From NCBI GenBank assembly GCA_023974075.1, contig CM043788.1, positions 29,935,054-29,999,053 on the forward strand: DNA of 64,000 nt, given 5' to 3'. The notes under the pieces were generated by a model, which searched no databases, was not told the origin of the DNA, and was given only the letters and a program-made list of their open reading frames with translations. A program made the translations under genes and the position numbers. Below are positions 1 to 15,100 of this stretch, one piece after another (within the stretch, counting starts at the first letter, position 1; the number at the start of each line of letters is the position of its first letter). The stretch comes from Chaenocephalus aceratus. Taxonomy: Eukaryota > Chordata > Actinopteri > Perciformes > Channichthyidae.

Positions 1-806
1 ATCCCACAAGATAAAAGTGCCTGCACAGTATTTATCAATTTACAAGTCAAATGGCTTAGAGTGAAACACTTCATTAGACTTGTAGATGCAGTAGCATGAT
101 AGCACCTCATTTCTCTTTGTAGAACAAACACGAGCTTTTTAGTCAGAGCTTTTATCCGAGGGGCTTTACAGAGAGTGCGTGCATTCTCCTGAAACTGAAG
201 TGTTTCACTTGCGCTCACCTTACTTTAACTACATCTCCATTGTTTTATGGGTGCACTTACCTGCACAAAACAGGCCAAAAAGGCATTTACTGTGCCCTTA
301 CAGAGCCTATTACAGTACACAGGGTGGGGGTCCTTTCTGGAGGGAAAGAAGCTGAATGGTTGCCGTGTCTCCATTTCCCCCATGGAGCCAACCGACTGCA
401 CTTTCGGGTGGGGTCATGTTCTTAGCAGACCGTACAAGATGTTACTAATACGGCAAGGCCACACAGCATCACTGGCTCTCAGAAAATAACGGAAAGACAC
501 CATAACTTAGAAAAGGCCAAAACAAGATGATGTTTATCGTTGATGGAGGTAGAGCACGCCTTGCTTTTCATGACACTTCTCCTTCAGCAGATTCAGAATG
601 AAATGAGATGACGGATGAAAGAAAGGTCATGAGCCTGATCCAATTACGATTCTCTGTAACGCCATCAACTTAACAGGGAATTATTTTATCTAAATCGTAA
701 TATTGAACAATTTGCAGATATAAACCAAAGATGAGCCTCTCTAATTCATATAAACTGTCTCATCTTTGCAGTTGTTCTCTGTGCCACACACACACACACA
801 CACCCA

Positions 807-849
<43 letters not shown>

Positions 850-3800
850 AGCAGCCATGCACATCACACACACACAAAGCAACACACAACACACACACAT
901 AAGAAGCAGAAGAAAGAAAGAAAGCACTATAGATCTTGGTTTCTGACATTTGAGGAAAGCATTTGGACTAAGTAAAGCAGCTGTGTCAGAGGTGATGAGT
1001 ATGTTATGGTTCCCTGTGGACTATTGGCCCCACGTGCACATGTCACAGCAGACAAATAGTCCACAACGGGCCAGGCAACTTTGCTTTCTATTTGACATTT
1101 ACTATAATATGTGACATGGACATTGTTGCTTTTAGGTCTTGGTTTATAGCTTTCCAAAAGCAAATCATCACAGTTATACTTGTATTTACCCAAGATGTCA
1201 GACTGACACCAAACACTTAAGCAGATGCCAAAATACTGTAAAAAAAATGTACTTAATACAGCAATCATGTCAGCTCCATGGCAGGCAAAATTAATTTACT
1301 CAATTATTATTTACAATAAGTGCTTTTATGTTTTGTGCCCATCACTAACAAAATAATATATTACTGTATAGTTCGCCAGGCTGTTTCCACTGATGGATTG
1401 TTTGTAGATAATTCCATCATCATTTCAGTCTAGCTACAGAGCTGTTTCTGCTTGTGTTCATGCTTTGTATAGTTTCACAATCTGCTGTATCCATTCACCT
1501 TTGTGTTATGCTGTGTTTGTGGTTATCTAATTTATGAATGAAAACAAATTAAATAAAAGCAATAAAATACTGGCTGCAACTAAAAGTGCAATGATAAGGC
1601 ACGGCTAAAGGATCTCATGATATGCTGCATTAAAAAGAAAGGTTTTTAACCTCGATTTAAAAGAACTCAAGCAAAGAACAAAGTACAGCTGTTTTTGTTT
1701 CTGTAGTACCAATCAAACCACTCAGCACAATATATTGATGGTGCTATTCTTTGAGCATCGAGAGTCTGTTTACCAAGACAGAATACCTGAGTGATCCAAC
1801 ATCTGGGCTTCAAAGTTTGCGTTCAGCAAGGCTGTGTTAAATAGTGAAAAGTCCCCTATGTCTATGCTCCAAAAACAAAATATGATGCATAATTTATAAG
1901 AACAAAATAATTCAAACCATATTTCTCCTTTACTGAACTTGTGTCTAAAGCATACTAGTACATCAACTTAAGTACTCATAATAGCTAGTTGTATAAATAT
2001 ACTGGAAATTACTCGAAATTCTTCTGTGGTTAAGGGTAAGGTAATATACAGGAGCCTTTAATTAGACCATTTTTGAAAATCCAAACTAAAGCTGTGCTTT
2101 TGCCGTAATACTCAATAACTTTATTTATTGTGTATACTGAAATATACTTGGAAACATATTATACCATATTTCCTATATGGAAAATGATACTTTCAGAATA
2201 AAATAAAAAAACTGTTAACTTCCTCTCAATTTTACTCATGGTACCGTATTATTTCCCCTGTCATGTTTCCTCTCAATGGACTTATCACTCGCTTCCTGTG
2301 AGGTTTAATAAGTAGAGCTTTAGCCAAGAAGGTATGCCTATCCTCTTACCTCCCAAATACAAACCAGACAATATAAATTTGAATGTGAAAATCTATAAAT
2401 CCCTTTGGATTGGGCCAATTATGAGGCCTTGTCCTCTGGCCTGCAGGCTAGGGTCCAGTCTCCCAGATGGAAAAAGCTTTTCCTTTGCACTAATGGTGGT
2501 GCCCGTTCACTCCCTGCTCTGGCCCCACTGAACTACAGTATACCCACAGTGAATTATAAAGCCAGCTCTGGATGAATTGAATGAGCAGGGTCCTCCAGTT
2601 TTTCTCTTTAAAAGCTAAAATACCTCAAACAACAAGGCTCAAAGGCTTGAAATATGATAATTTGGCTACAACTATGTTCTCAAACTGAGGTTGGGCTGAG
2701 GGGTTATATTGAAAAGTATATATTTCCTGCTTGTTTCCACATCTGCAGTCTACTTACTTTATTAACTGTATCGTATAAAAAAATGATCTCAGGTTCAAGC
2801 ACTGACCCATGTTTTCCCTTTTATCTGTGAAAAGTTGCATCCTTCAGATAAGCATTTATTTTTATGTCACACACATCTATTCTGCCCCATAGTGCCTTGC
2901 TGAGGCACAGAGGTTCAAATGGTGGGTTTAACAGAAGTATTTCAAATTGCAACGCACATAGGCAAGTCATTTGTTTAATGCCTTTCTGCCCTGCCTCCTT
3001 TCTTGTCTGATGTGACCAATGAATTACCTGTCAGCAACTGCTCCTGTTTAGGTTACTCTGAGAAGGAAGCTAGTTATTGGCTTGACATTTGTATGTACGT
3101 TTCTATGGGGTCAAAGGTCAGGGTCAGCACCTCTTACTACATTTTTGTTTAACCACCTTAGTCACATAAATGCATGGAATGGGGAAATCTGATAGGGGCA
3201 TTTGACATGACAGAGTAACGAATAAAAGTCTGAATGTGACCTCTGGAACATGGGGTCATAAACACTTTATGCTTTCTGTGCATGTAAGCGAGAGCTGGGG
3301 AAAGGACTGGTGGTAATAGTGTAGCATGCCTTCCACATGAAAGGTTGTTTTGTGCTCTTGGGAATAACCTCAGTCAAGGCCACCTCAAGTCTGACTTAAG
3401 TCATTGTGAGGAAATGTGTGCTTCTTGAGTGCTTGAGTGCCAAGTAGAATCGGGAGGTCTTTGATGAGTTATCCATTTAGCCTTCAGCAGCCTATCTTAA
3501 CCCACTCTATGTGTCACCCAGTGCAACTATCAGACCTGAAGTAGGATGTAGTATTTATTTATGTCACTCAAAGTGTACGCTTAAAATCTCTCAGAAAAGG
3601 TCAAATACAAAATGAAATGTCTTCAAATCGATACATTTTCTGTGTCGTTTGCAGAGACGGAAACATCTTAAAACCTAGATCTGAGATTTTCTAGTAATAA
3701 AGCTAAGTTAAGAAATCAGTCAAACAAGGATGTAATGAGAGTGCATTACTCAGGCATTAAAGTGAAAAAGCAGGCTCTGTAGCCTTGTACTATAAGCAAT

Positions 3801-4264
3801 GTATATGTATAAGTGTATATATGTGAGATGAGATAACACTAAGCTCAACCCTGGAAAAAAAGAAGAAGATTAGAGCAGCTGTGGTCCAAAAGATTAGGTG
3901 ATTAACTTTGTTCAAAAAAGTAACGGAAAATAATAGCCAGAATAGTGCTCTAAAACTGCTAAACTGGCAAATAACAACAACTAACAAGTCAACTGAAGTA
4001 ATTTATTATACAAAATAGAAAATATGCCAATTGAGTAAACTACATTTGTTCAAAAACAAAACAATGACCAGAGGATTATTCAATGCCTTTCTCTTAAAAC
4101 CTTTCTCGAACAAAGTCCCACACAATTTAGACAAAAGCGAAGTAAAGTTGCTTATGCGTGAAATTGCTAACCTCAACCTCGAACGAAGGAAGGATATCAC
4201 CTTTTAAAATAAAAGCTCTACAACAACAATAAAGTATTGCAAACACTGCAAGGATTGCTTTTTT
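1..4264. other. Intergenic or intronic DNA, no gene seen
   Basis: AT-rich sequence with only short open frames, none with recognisable domains or paired splice sites. Apart from the CA microsatellite at 784-846 I see no structured repeat. Host regulatory elements could be present but cannot be recognised without comparison to other fish. Confidence 0.6.
784..846. repeat. (CA)n microsatellite, imperfect
   Basis: About 60 bp of CA dinucleotides broken by a few CC and ACC interruptions. The frames crossing it encode only His/Thr or Cys/Val runs and are not genes. Confidence 0.95.
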
Positions 4265-4326
4265 AAATTTCGTTGTACCTGGTGCGATGACAATAAAAGG
4301 AATTCTATTCTATCTATTCTATTCTA
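4265..4326 (+). mobile_element. LINE 3' tail relic with (ATTCT)n
   Basis: A short block with TTCGTTGTACCTGG, then GATGACAATAAAAGG, then ATTCTATTCTATC-type repeats. This order (a conserved 3' UTR end, an AATAAA-like signal, a short tandem tail) is typical of the 3' terminus of fish non-LTR retrotransposons. No coding part remains upstream, so it is a severely 5'-truncated copy. The family is not certain. Confidence 0.55.
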
Positions 4327-7300
4327 ACCTCATTTATCGAAATCGTCGAGGCAAAATAAGTGAATTTGTTTTTCCTCTGAACCACACAGATGATAGATGT
4401 TCACAGTACCCGTCTGTTGAAAGATGCTGTTCTAACTGCACTTTTACTTTAAAAAGTATTAAATAAATCGTTTTTAGTTATTTTATATGGGAAGTTTTAT
4501 GATTCAGATTCGAGCTGATATGAAGTTTAGTAAGCTTTTTTTTTTTAAGATGCTGCTTTCTTCCTGGAAGTGTTATTATTTAACTTTGTGGGAGAAATTC
4601 ATTAGATTCATGCTGTAAAAAAAAAAGTAATCAATAATTAATTAAATGTCAGCAAAATATAGAATAATCACAATCATTTTGTCTATATGTGTAAGCTGTT
4701 GATAGAAAAAGTACATGTTCTGCTGACTATGCAAACCCATATTTGTAGGACGTTATTCCTACAAGGTGCATAAACGTATTACACTATCTACAGCAGCATG
4801 GGAGACATGATGAATATGTCAAGTGCAGCCCACTCTTGTATTAAACAAAGTTGGCTGTTTCTGTTCGTGAATTATTTATTTGGAATCTTACTGGTTGCCA
4901 CAGATTATATTGCCTGCCGAAAGTCTCCTCTAGTAGATGCAGTTGTACTTGGTAATAAGCGAGCAATCCTGGGAAGACATTCAGCAGGAGGAGAGGACAG
5001 TATGTGCTCTCTTACAAGCATATGTTCAGGCGTAAGTTGAAACTGCAAAAATGACAGAGAAAGCTTCTGTTAGTTAGCCGAGGAGTGTGTTGGCTGGAGA
5101 TATGCCTGGAGGGTTGCCCACGGTTAACGACACAGTTTATGCATTCAGAGAACACAAAAATACACCAGAATACTGGGAAGTCTGTATTAATATAACGAAC
5201 GTACCAGTAAAGTTAAAGAAGGCAAACTGGGTTGTGACACAGAGAAACATTATCCGAGGTAAAGTATCTGGCTAACAGATTTATTTGTCTTTAGTGACCA
5301 ACCATTTGAACTCTACAATCCATTTTTCTCGATGCACAGAATGAGCTTTGAGACAATGTCAGATACTCAGAGCTTGGAGAGCCCTTCCCTATCCTATTAC
5401 CTGTCAATCATGTCACTAACTCAATTACCCTACTATACCCGTGACTTCAATTACCTGCATTGGGAAGGCAAGGTGTCAAAATATTGATTCCATTAATGTC
5501 GCACTCAAAATAATGACACTTGCAGAGAGTTATGGCCCTCAAGATAAAGGCCTAATAAGGAAGCAGTAATCAAAGGGTAGCGGTGATGAATTGGATGACA
5601 TGTGGGACTTATAAAGAAGAAGGTTTGCAGGTGCAAGTCTTCACGTTCAGAAGGTAAACCAGACAATGGGAAGCCCTTAGTGTCTGGATCAGCAGTGCCA
5701 TCCATCTCACTGTATTGATTTCCTTCAGTTACAGCTGGCCTTTAAATTGGAAGATGCCAATTGTCATTTCCTGGTTCTGGTATTATAGGTGTTTTATAGA
5801 CGAAAGGACAAGCAAGCTAAATAATGAACACAAAACTCAAGACCAAATATGGAAGATATCACTGTTCCTTCATAAGAGGATGATATTTGAAGGATATCTT
5901 AGGTATGTTTCTCCTCATAATAGCTCTTCAAGCAGCTCTAAGCACTTAAGGTTGAACAGAATGAACAAAAAAAAAAACTGCTGGGATCGTTCTTGCCTAC
6001 AGTTTTGTATCCAGCTGTGGATCCTCTTCATCATTATCACTATCTGAGATGGCCTTGGAACAGCTGAATAGCCAAGGTCAAGTGGTCCAAAAGTGGATTA
6101 AGTTACCAAGATTAACTATGCCCTCTTCTGTCTTCAGAATAGCGAGCAATTAATCATTATAGCTAATGCTTTGCTTATGGTAAAAGTGGATTTCTTAGAA
6201 ACTATCTCCGATGTTTTTTAACAAATGGCCTTGAAGTGTTCTCCCAGTAACGTAATAGAGTTTGTCCTTGTGTTAAAAATTCCATTACTTAACTACCGAC
6301 TGGCCTGACTGAAACTCTGGAACAACATTTTCTGGTAAAAGGTGTGCTCTTATCTTGAAGGCATCTGCTGACTAGCCATGTGCGGTGACATGGTCCTTCA
6401 AACAAAACTGCAACATATTTAAACATTTACTGGCAGTGGAGGAAAAAGGGGGGTTAGAAGCTAAACACTGCAATAGCTGTTTCATGCCAGAATAGTTTCA
6501 GGGCGCCAGTGGCTAAATTGGTTTACAACTTGATGCATTAGAAAAACACTGATGAAAACATAATCAAAAACACAGGGCTAACTTGGAATGCCAGTGAGGC
6601 AACATATAAATCAGGAGAGTGCCGATAAGAGGGAAATGGAGGCCAGGAGGGCGAATTGCAGACTAATTTTCTCCACATTTTTGAGAGACACTGAATAGTT
6701 AAGGCCAGACAGCACACTTATAGAGCACTTGTCATAAAAGACCCAGGTCTCACGGGTCATGAGTGCTCTATTGTGACTTTCCTGTTGTGCTGTTGCAGGA
6801 CCTGAGCCCAAAGTCTCATATGGCTCGGTACCGTCTCAAACTAAGCCAGGCTGGTGTTTTTAAGAAGGTAGTGTGCATTTTGGTGTGTATGTGGGTCCAA
6901 CAGTTTGCATGACCCTTATAGTTGTGTTGCACTCCGAGAGCGGGAAAATAAATAAAAACTCGGCCCCAACAGAAGACTTCACATTTGCAGACAATAAAGG
7001 AAAGTGTTATTAGTCTCCTAGTATCAAGCAGATATGTAGGACAGCCTGACAACAAATGTGGAGCCTGTGGCGCCCAGAATTACAGAACTTAAGTGTTCTT
7101 TCCATTACAGGAATGTGTATTCAGCCATGTCAACCCTGCTTAAAATAACCCAGTGGGTCCAAACATTATTTACTCCCTTTAAATATAGCCAGAGACCTCA
7201 ATTAAGTCTGCTCGCCACCTCTCTGTTGGGTTAAATGGATTTGCTTCTTCCAACAAATTGCTTCTCCTTCAATGCGCTGGAGGACAGCCATTGTGGATAG

Positions 7301-10300
7301 TTGTAAGCTTACCCCTTTTCTGGTGTTCCTGGCAAATCAACAAGCAATACTGATACTTCTTTTGGAGCTTGAATCTGTTTTTAAAAGACTTAATCTCAGG
7401 CCAAGCTGGCACTTCTTACAAAAATCCCCCATGAGAAAAAAGCTTGACCAGCCACCTTGTTACTTAATTTTTAAACAATTTGTCTTACTCATCATGCCTT
7501 ATTTCAGTCAATAAAGGCAAATAATTGCTTATCCGTTTGTCCATGCATATTATCCACATTTAACTAACAACACATGTCATTTATGAGGACATAAAAAACT
7601 GTAATAGAGATCACATTTCAAATTGTCTGTGTACCAAGCCTGTGAGCCACACTGTTCTGTAAGTGGCTGTTTCAAGAAAATCCAAGACTGCAGAAAAGTA
7701 TTATGTTCTCCAAAAGAGTTAAGTATTCTCTTTTCACCACAGCTTTAGATACATTATTGTGGCACTTTATAGATCGAACATACAAATACACAGTATGTGG
7801 CTTGTTTAATGGTATGGAGACCACATGTTGCACATGCTGCAAATACTCCCAGCAGTATATTGTATATATGTTGAATGCTCAAGGCTAAAGTGACCAATCA
7901 AAGGCTACATTTCAATCTTGCTTTTATCCTCAAAATCCTCCAAGATGTTTGGTAGATGCAAGTGAAACACAGCTCTATGGTCCTCTAAAATGTACGAGTG
8001 ATGGGATGCAATGCCAACAGAGAATCAAAACTAATTCTATCTGAACCCCTACTTTTTCAATCATAACCAATACATTCTGACTAATAATTCTAAATATAGA
8101 TTTTCAAACCAAGTTATATATTTTATATTATTTACATAGTGATGATAATGGAAAAGTAAACTTATAATATGTAGATATCTTTCCAGTCATTTTAAAATGT
8201 CATCTGACATTGTTTATTGTAACCAAAGCAACCGCATTCTATGCGGCATAGTCATAATGGCGCCACAGTGACTTGATGGAAATAAGGTGTAATCATTAAA
8301 ATAGACAAACATGTTTGTCTTAAGTGCACAGTAAATCCTAAAATACTGTAAATATGGGGGTTTCTGCAAACCAAATTCTTGAGACAAACCACTGAGTAGC
8401 CAAACATTGAATACCTTTTAAATATCCCTCACAGAATGCAGTTTGAAAAAAACTGGAAATCTGATTTAAAGTTAAACATAATAAAGATTTTCGGGCCAAG
8501 TGGTACATTTAAGTAATTATGGTCAAGTTATTTACTGTCATAAGCTCTAGTTGTTAGAATCAAATCTCAAAAATAAAATTGAAAAGACAGCTGGAACTGT
8601 AGCCCAACAATACAAACCATCGATTGGCTTCATTCTCCTTTTCCCTCTCCTTCCCCATCTGCAATTCTGATTCCAGCTCTGTGCAGTCAAGTGTGTCTAT
8701 TTCAATACCTGACAGGCTCACTGGACGTGCACAGGTAGCCTCTCCGAGCTGCCAAGAGTGACGGATGGCCAACATACCACACTGGTCGGTTGCTCATGTT
8801 TAATTCTGACTGCAACCTTTTTTCCCAGACAGTCATCCAGCTGCTCAGCTCAGGTCCCACACTGCAGCACCCAGGGGAGCTGGAGTGAGCTGTGGTTCTG
8901 AGCAGGGGCCCTCACTGTCCATCACCTTCAACATTTGCCTCAGCGGAACATTCAATTTATTTTATAGCACCACTTCACTTGATAGCACTGACCTCCCAGA
9001 TCCCTTGGAGAGTAATGAGATGGCTACGTTGATGTCAGTCTCAGTGTTGACTGGAAAGACTAACCACCCAGTGGGGATCTTCAGGAGAGGGGCCCTGTAA
9101 TAAAAAAATGGAGTGGGGAGGAAAGGGGATTAATTTCAGATGAGACGTGTTCTTATTTCAAAGGAATTTGTTTTCAAACCCCGCTGGGCCAAATGTAGCA
9201 ACGTCCGTTTACTGATGGGCAGGCATGCGTGATTGGTTTGTCACGGATAGGATTAGTCACTAAATCTAAATACAAGGAAGGATTGCAAAGAGACGATGTC
9301 ACAGCAGAGAGCACAACTGTCAAAGAGGTCACATTTAATTTGAAGAGTGCCATGCTGTGGCCAGAACAAGGAAATACATCATGACTTTGACTAAGGAGCA
9401 ATATAATAGCACTCTTTTTTTGCAAGGATTTAACAATGATCAGCATACAGCTACAGTTCCTGTGCCAACACTGTTAACACCACATTAAACCCCAGCCCAA
9501 AATATGGAAGTTCATTCATATCTAATTCAGCACATCTACAATAAAGCATATTTTTCGTCTCATATGTTCATGTCATGGTCTTCATTAAGACTGTCCATCA
9601 TGAAACCAAGGAGAAGCTTTGAAAAAATATAAGATTGCTACAATTTGACAAAGCAGAGTATTCTCTCAATAAAATGTAAAAGCTTTTTTTTTCTTAATAT
9701 GTGGTTGTCAGAGACATTGGTGGACCAAACAAAGATTCTGAATGATGTGTTGGCATTTAAAAAGTTCTGCCAATAGCTATGAATTTAAAGAGAGAAACCT
9801 TTTTGTTTCTTGAAGGCGATCAGGTTTTACTGTTTGTTTGTTGCTGACAGATAACTCCGCTCTCTCCTCCAAGGGCACTGAGTGATTCAGGCCAGTATAA
9901 TGACATCATCCAAACATAAACCCAACACTGAGGTCAAATATGGAAAATCAATAAAACAAAGTTCCTCAGACTTGTATTAGTTGTTTAAGAAATGAAATGG
10001 ATTTATGTTAAAATACTTAAATCCATTTAATTACAAGTCTTACATACACACATTCATATCACTGCAAAGTCATTTTATTAATTTCTCTTTCCACTCCTCT
10101 GTCACTTGCACACCGACAGCTAAATTCCTTCCTGTCCCACTGATTAATTTAAACATTGCTATAAACAGTATAGGTTGTCCACGCAGCCTTGATGTCAACC
10201 TGCTTCCCTGTGTTTATGTGAAAAGATGTCCATGCATCTCTCTACACCACCTACTAATTAGCATCTCACCATCACACAACCTAACACCACCAGGAGGAAG

Positions 10301-12034
10301 TTAAGTAGGTTTGGAGGCAGAAAGAGAAGAAGTGGTTACTATGAGGGAAAGTTGGATACTGAAACGGAGGAAGTGAAAAGGAAATTGGAGAGAGGAAATG
10401 AAGGCAGTGACAGAAAAAGTAAAAGAGTTTTTAAAGAGGAAGTGGCTGAGAGTGTGGAAGATGGGGAGAAAGAGCCAGGAGTCCTTGAAGATGAGAAACA
10501 GAGAATATGACAGTCAAGGAGGGTGAAGACAGCTGTTTCTTTTGATGACGCCAACATTTGGGTCCTCTCTTTCTTGAATGAATCCCGTTCATTTTCCTCC
10601 TATGAATTTCTAAATAACACTTTCTTTCTTCGATAGCCTCTGGAGACAAAAGTACCCGTCCCCCAGGGTTCATAAAAGAGAGTGACAGTGGTGTTTTTTG
10701 GAAGAAAGGTAAAAAATGAAATGACAAACTCAGTTGGGCTGTTGAATCTCAATGGTTCTCTTAGGCTCTCTTAAATGTTATTTCTTGACAGCACTGAGCC
10801 CTCAGCCCAGTCACAGGCAGTCCTTTAGGCTTCCTGCACAGAGCAGAAGGACTGAGGCAGACACAAAAGTAGCTCATCCTCTTCTACACTTATGGCAATT
10901 AAACACCATTTGGACTATTTTAAGTAAATACACACGAACGGGGAGTAACATTCTTTTTTTTTGTATGTGATCTTGTTTGGGTTTAAAACCCCTTGCTCAC
11001 GGTTTCCACAGATGAAGCCTCTAATGCAGCATTTGCCTTGATTATGTGCAACATGAGCCAATGCCTGCATGATAAAGATCATGCTCATTGAGATGATGTA
11101 ATGCAATTTCTAGGGAATTTCTGTCTTTCAGATTGATCCCTTTGAACTGGTTAAATTAGGACAGAAACCGTATTTTCCACTCTATTCCCCAAAACAAATG
11201 AATTAATAAATACATACATACTTGCCCTGTCTGTGGTTGGATTCTTCCAGTCTTTCCCTTGAAGAAAAAAAGAGCATAAGAAAAAAACCTCCAAATAAGG
11301 ATGTGACGCAAAGAATAAAAAAATATTTTCATTATTCATGATTTGATGAATGATACATACTTATTACATTAATCTACAAATGTGTCTTCCTTTTAACACG
11401 CACTAAATCATATTCTTCTAATAACAGAGAACATCGTAAAGGGGTTCGGGCAATCTGTGCCCTGTGTTTTCACACCCACTAATTCTCAGCAACAGAGGTG
11501 GTCTGGGCGTCTTACTGTAGCTAAATGTTTAATGTACTGCTGTAAAGGTGGTGATTTACGGAGATGTGCTAATATTATGCCATACTTCCAGGCTTGTCCT
11601 GTGCAGCCCACACTTTTTATTTGATAGGTTCCTTTCTTTTCCCTAAAACACACTGAAGACGGCATCTGGAAGGCATATCGGGGGCTACCAAGTGCTTAAA
11701 AAAATAAATAAGGGATTGCCGCAGGGGTATCATCCCAAAAAGGTGTTTCTGAGGCTTTAGGACAGGAAGCTGCCACTGTGGACCAACATGAAAACGCAGC
11801 TTCTTTATTTGGGAAGAGACTTTCAGTTACCAGAATTGACTTTCTGATGAATTCCATATCCACCTTATAAAGAAAGTAGCAGTAAGTCATACTAGATTTG
11901 ACCTTTTGCCCACTTTATGTTTAGATTTTGTATTGATGTTAGGGACAAGGCAAGTTTGTCATAATAATAACTCTGTCATTATGCTGCTTTCAAATCCGTG
12001 TCTCAGTGCTGTACGATACCAGTCACCTCTGTGG
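4327..12034. other. Intergenic or intronic DNA, no gene seen
   Basis: About 7.7 kb without recognisable genes. Open frames are short and lack domain signatures. One purine-rich open segment at 10,262-10,510 is listed separately. No terminal-repeat element with readable target duplications was found here. Confidence 0.6.
10262..10510 (+). other. Purine-rich open frame, possible exon or chance
   Basis: An 82-codon open frame runs from just after a TAG (10,259-10,261) to a TGA at 10,508-10,510. It encodes a very charged Lys/Glu/Arg-rich stretch with no recognisable domain and no ATG near its beginning. A pyrimidine-containing run ending in TTAG lies directly before it and could act as a splice acceptor. 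The strand is strongly purine-biased, which by itself depletes stop codons, so chance is the simpler reading. Confidence 0.2.
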
Positions 12035-12061
12035 AAACATTGGTATAACTGCCTTTTTTAA

Positions 12062-12150
12062 TTTATATTTGAGTGTTGTATGTCTATAATAATAATGGAC
12101 CAAGAGTCTCTTTAAATAAAGATGATGATGATGATGATGAATAATAATCA
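12062..12150 (+). mobile_element. Probable LINE 3' end relic with (GAT)n tail
   Basis: The sequence GGACCAAGAGTCTC followed by TTTAAATAAA and then seven GAT/GATG units resembles the polyadenylation-like end plus simple-repeat tail of L2/CR1-type elements. No coding remnant is attached. The GAT run at 12,121-12,140 is the clearest part. Confidence 0.4.
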
Positions 12151-15100
12151 GTAAATAAAATGTTTTTTAAATTGTTGAAGAGACCTTCGATCCTTGGATG
12201 TGCTGGTTGCCGAGCTGTCTAAAAAAAACACAAGATCTTAAGGCAGATCTTCAGCGTTTCCTTTTCCTTCGGGCCAAATGTTGCTAACGTTTGGAAAGCA
12301 GCCAGTGTATGAGCCACAAGAGATAAATACTTGCCTTACACATACTTTCCCTGAACAAGCTCTTAAAGCCACAGTGTAAACACACCATGAACTCCATACC
12401 ATGAGTTATGCTAATTACAGATAAGACTAAAGTGGCTCATAGTTAATACCAGGTGGATAAGATGGTTGTTTTTCATCCTTACACAACTTGAATAGCAGTG
12501 GGGGAAGATGACTAAAGACCACTGATGTTAGCCAAAATTGATGAGGGAAAGAGTGGAAACAAACATGTTTCCATACAGCCATGAAGATTATTACCTAGCT
12601 TACTGGATATTGTAATTATGTTTAAGCTGTTAATTTGCTCAGCTTTGCTTCACTAAACGTAACTGTCTTGCAACAGCTGAGAAAAGGCAAGCCAAAACGT
12701 TTTTAGCCCTTGAAAAAATAAATTGAGTGCAAACTGAAAGAAAAAAAGTGCTTTAACTTGATCAAAGTTGTGCGATAAGCAGGGCAGATTGATACTCAAG
12801 GGGGCAAAGCTTAATTCAGTACAACCGTGAACAAGTGGATCTCGCGCACACAACAGTATTTTGCTCACTAATGGAGTGTTTTCAATGATTGTAAGAAAAA
12901 GAGCTGAGAGTTTAGCTCAGTGTGTCAAATTACCCACACCCTTCTTTTGTTTTGCCTCAAAACAGACGGCTTCAAAGACGTCTGAGACTAAGTGCCAGAA
13001 AAGCACCTCTGAATTGTGCCTTGTAGGCAGAGTCTGTTCAGGTTTTGCAACTAGCACAAAATAAGACAGAGTTGACGTTAGCAGGATGACATGTCACTCA
13101 AATATATATTATTTTTGATCAAACCATAAACATGTCCTGCACATTGAAATACCATCCCCTGTATTCTGTTACTTACAGATAACAGTAAGGCAGGAAACCT
13201 TGTCTGTAAATGCTCTACAGTATGTGGCCAATGTCTGTCTACTCAAATAAATAAAAAAGTCAAAAATAGTAAAAAGTAATTATGTTCCCATCATAACCAC
13301 AGCAATATAATCTAAAGCCTTTAAATCATCACCAACACAACATGCAAGCTGAAGTCACATCAAAACAACTAGCAGTAAAAAAACACTGTAATGCCTTTTC
13401 TTTTTCAAACAAGTCAAGGTCAGAGACAGAACATTTTGGAGTGCAATACTGCTGGAAAATGTCATAATTGATAATCTCTTTTAAAAATCACCCATAAATG
13501 CTCTGTTGGGATCATAACAGCTGGTTAATTTGCAACACTTTTGGCATATGGCTGACATTGGTTTGATCCTCACGAAACCATTGGGTCACCCCACACGTGC
13601 CGTGGGGACAGGGACATTATCAGCCTGAAAGATACAGTGCACTACAGATATGACATTTATACATGTGCAGAGACCTCCAGCTCTTTTTTGCCAAAGTCCT
13701 GACATCACCTAAAGACTAGAAACTGCTCTATTCAGGTCTATGACTCAAAGCAAACTCTCAATCAAAAATCCTTTCAGTGGTCCCTCTAAAGAAGTGAAAA
13801 CCTAAAGTAGAAAGCTTTGTAAAAGTGAAACATTTAATAAAAGCAAAATCCTACACAAATGAACATGTCTCCGTTACCCACCCATGTTGTAATCTTATGT
13901 TCTAATGCAATGTTTCCAATGTTTTAGCTACAATTGTTAAACATGTTATATTAACTAACAAGCATTCAAAGGATATTGAAAGTACTACCAATATAAAAAC
14001 ATATAACTACTACAGGTGATACAATATACGTGCCAGTTCTGGTATTGGTCCTACCTAATACTACTGGTACCGTTTCTGCTACTTTAGCTGTTGCTATTCC
14101 TTTTAGGGTTTAAGTCACTATACAATATGAACCAATGTTCCTTTATTACTTTTTGTTTATACTATTGCACTTTTCATTATACATCTTACAGTAAAGAAGT
14201 AAACTTGTATGACAAAATGTTTTCCACATATCATTGTTATGGAAGTTTGCAACATAGTTGGTGGCAGTCACAAGAACAGCCTCCTCTTAGACAAGAAACT
14301 TGTTGTCCTCCTCCTTTCTCTGTTTTCCTTTTTTGTCCTATTATTTACACTGCAAGGATGGAGAATTCATGCGTAAAATGAGAAAATAAGCATTTATTGA
14401 TGTGTTGCTCCTTTCACATTCTCTCCAGACAAAGACTTTGAACAATGATCGGGTGAATTAGTCTTGAAGGTGCATCATTTAATGGATAGTTTGTTGATAT
14501 TGTTTACATATACTAGGTTTTAACGAGTTTGCTTGAAAACCAAAGTACACAAAGAAGTCTAAAACATGGCTTTAATTTGCATAAAAAAGGAGAGGAAGCG
14601 ACAAAAAACAAACACTTCAAAGGGTTATTCTTTTTCTAAAGATGATGTATACTGCTCTTGCATGAGAGCAATACAAGCTGTGTATGACATGAAATGGAAA
14701 CAAAAGCATGCAAGTATTACCAAAAAGTAATTAAAATGTCCATCTACTGTATCCACAATGTTCTGACATTTTCTATAATGGCAACAAAACAGTTGACAAA
14801 TCCAGTTTTTGCTGTACTTAATTGATTGCAGTGTTTGAAGTCAACATTGAAAGCAGGACAATTGAATTACACACGTTTTCATTAAAAATGAAAATTAGAC
14901 TAAATACATGTTTGAATCACAAGGAGAAACTATTCCTAGTCTGTTTTTGGAATTAGAAGTAGCATGATATATAATCATAGGCTTTTCTTTGTAATTCCCC
15001 CTTGAATGACAATTGTGTTCTATAAAAAATGGGATACTGGGTTTCCTCCAATTGCATGGTTTGCATCACCGGTGTGTGCTGAGCCAAATGGACTGTGGGA

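Noticed and set aside
731..949. Open frames across the CA repeat
   Set aside because: The translation is mostly His/Thr or Cys/Val from dinucleotide repeats.
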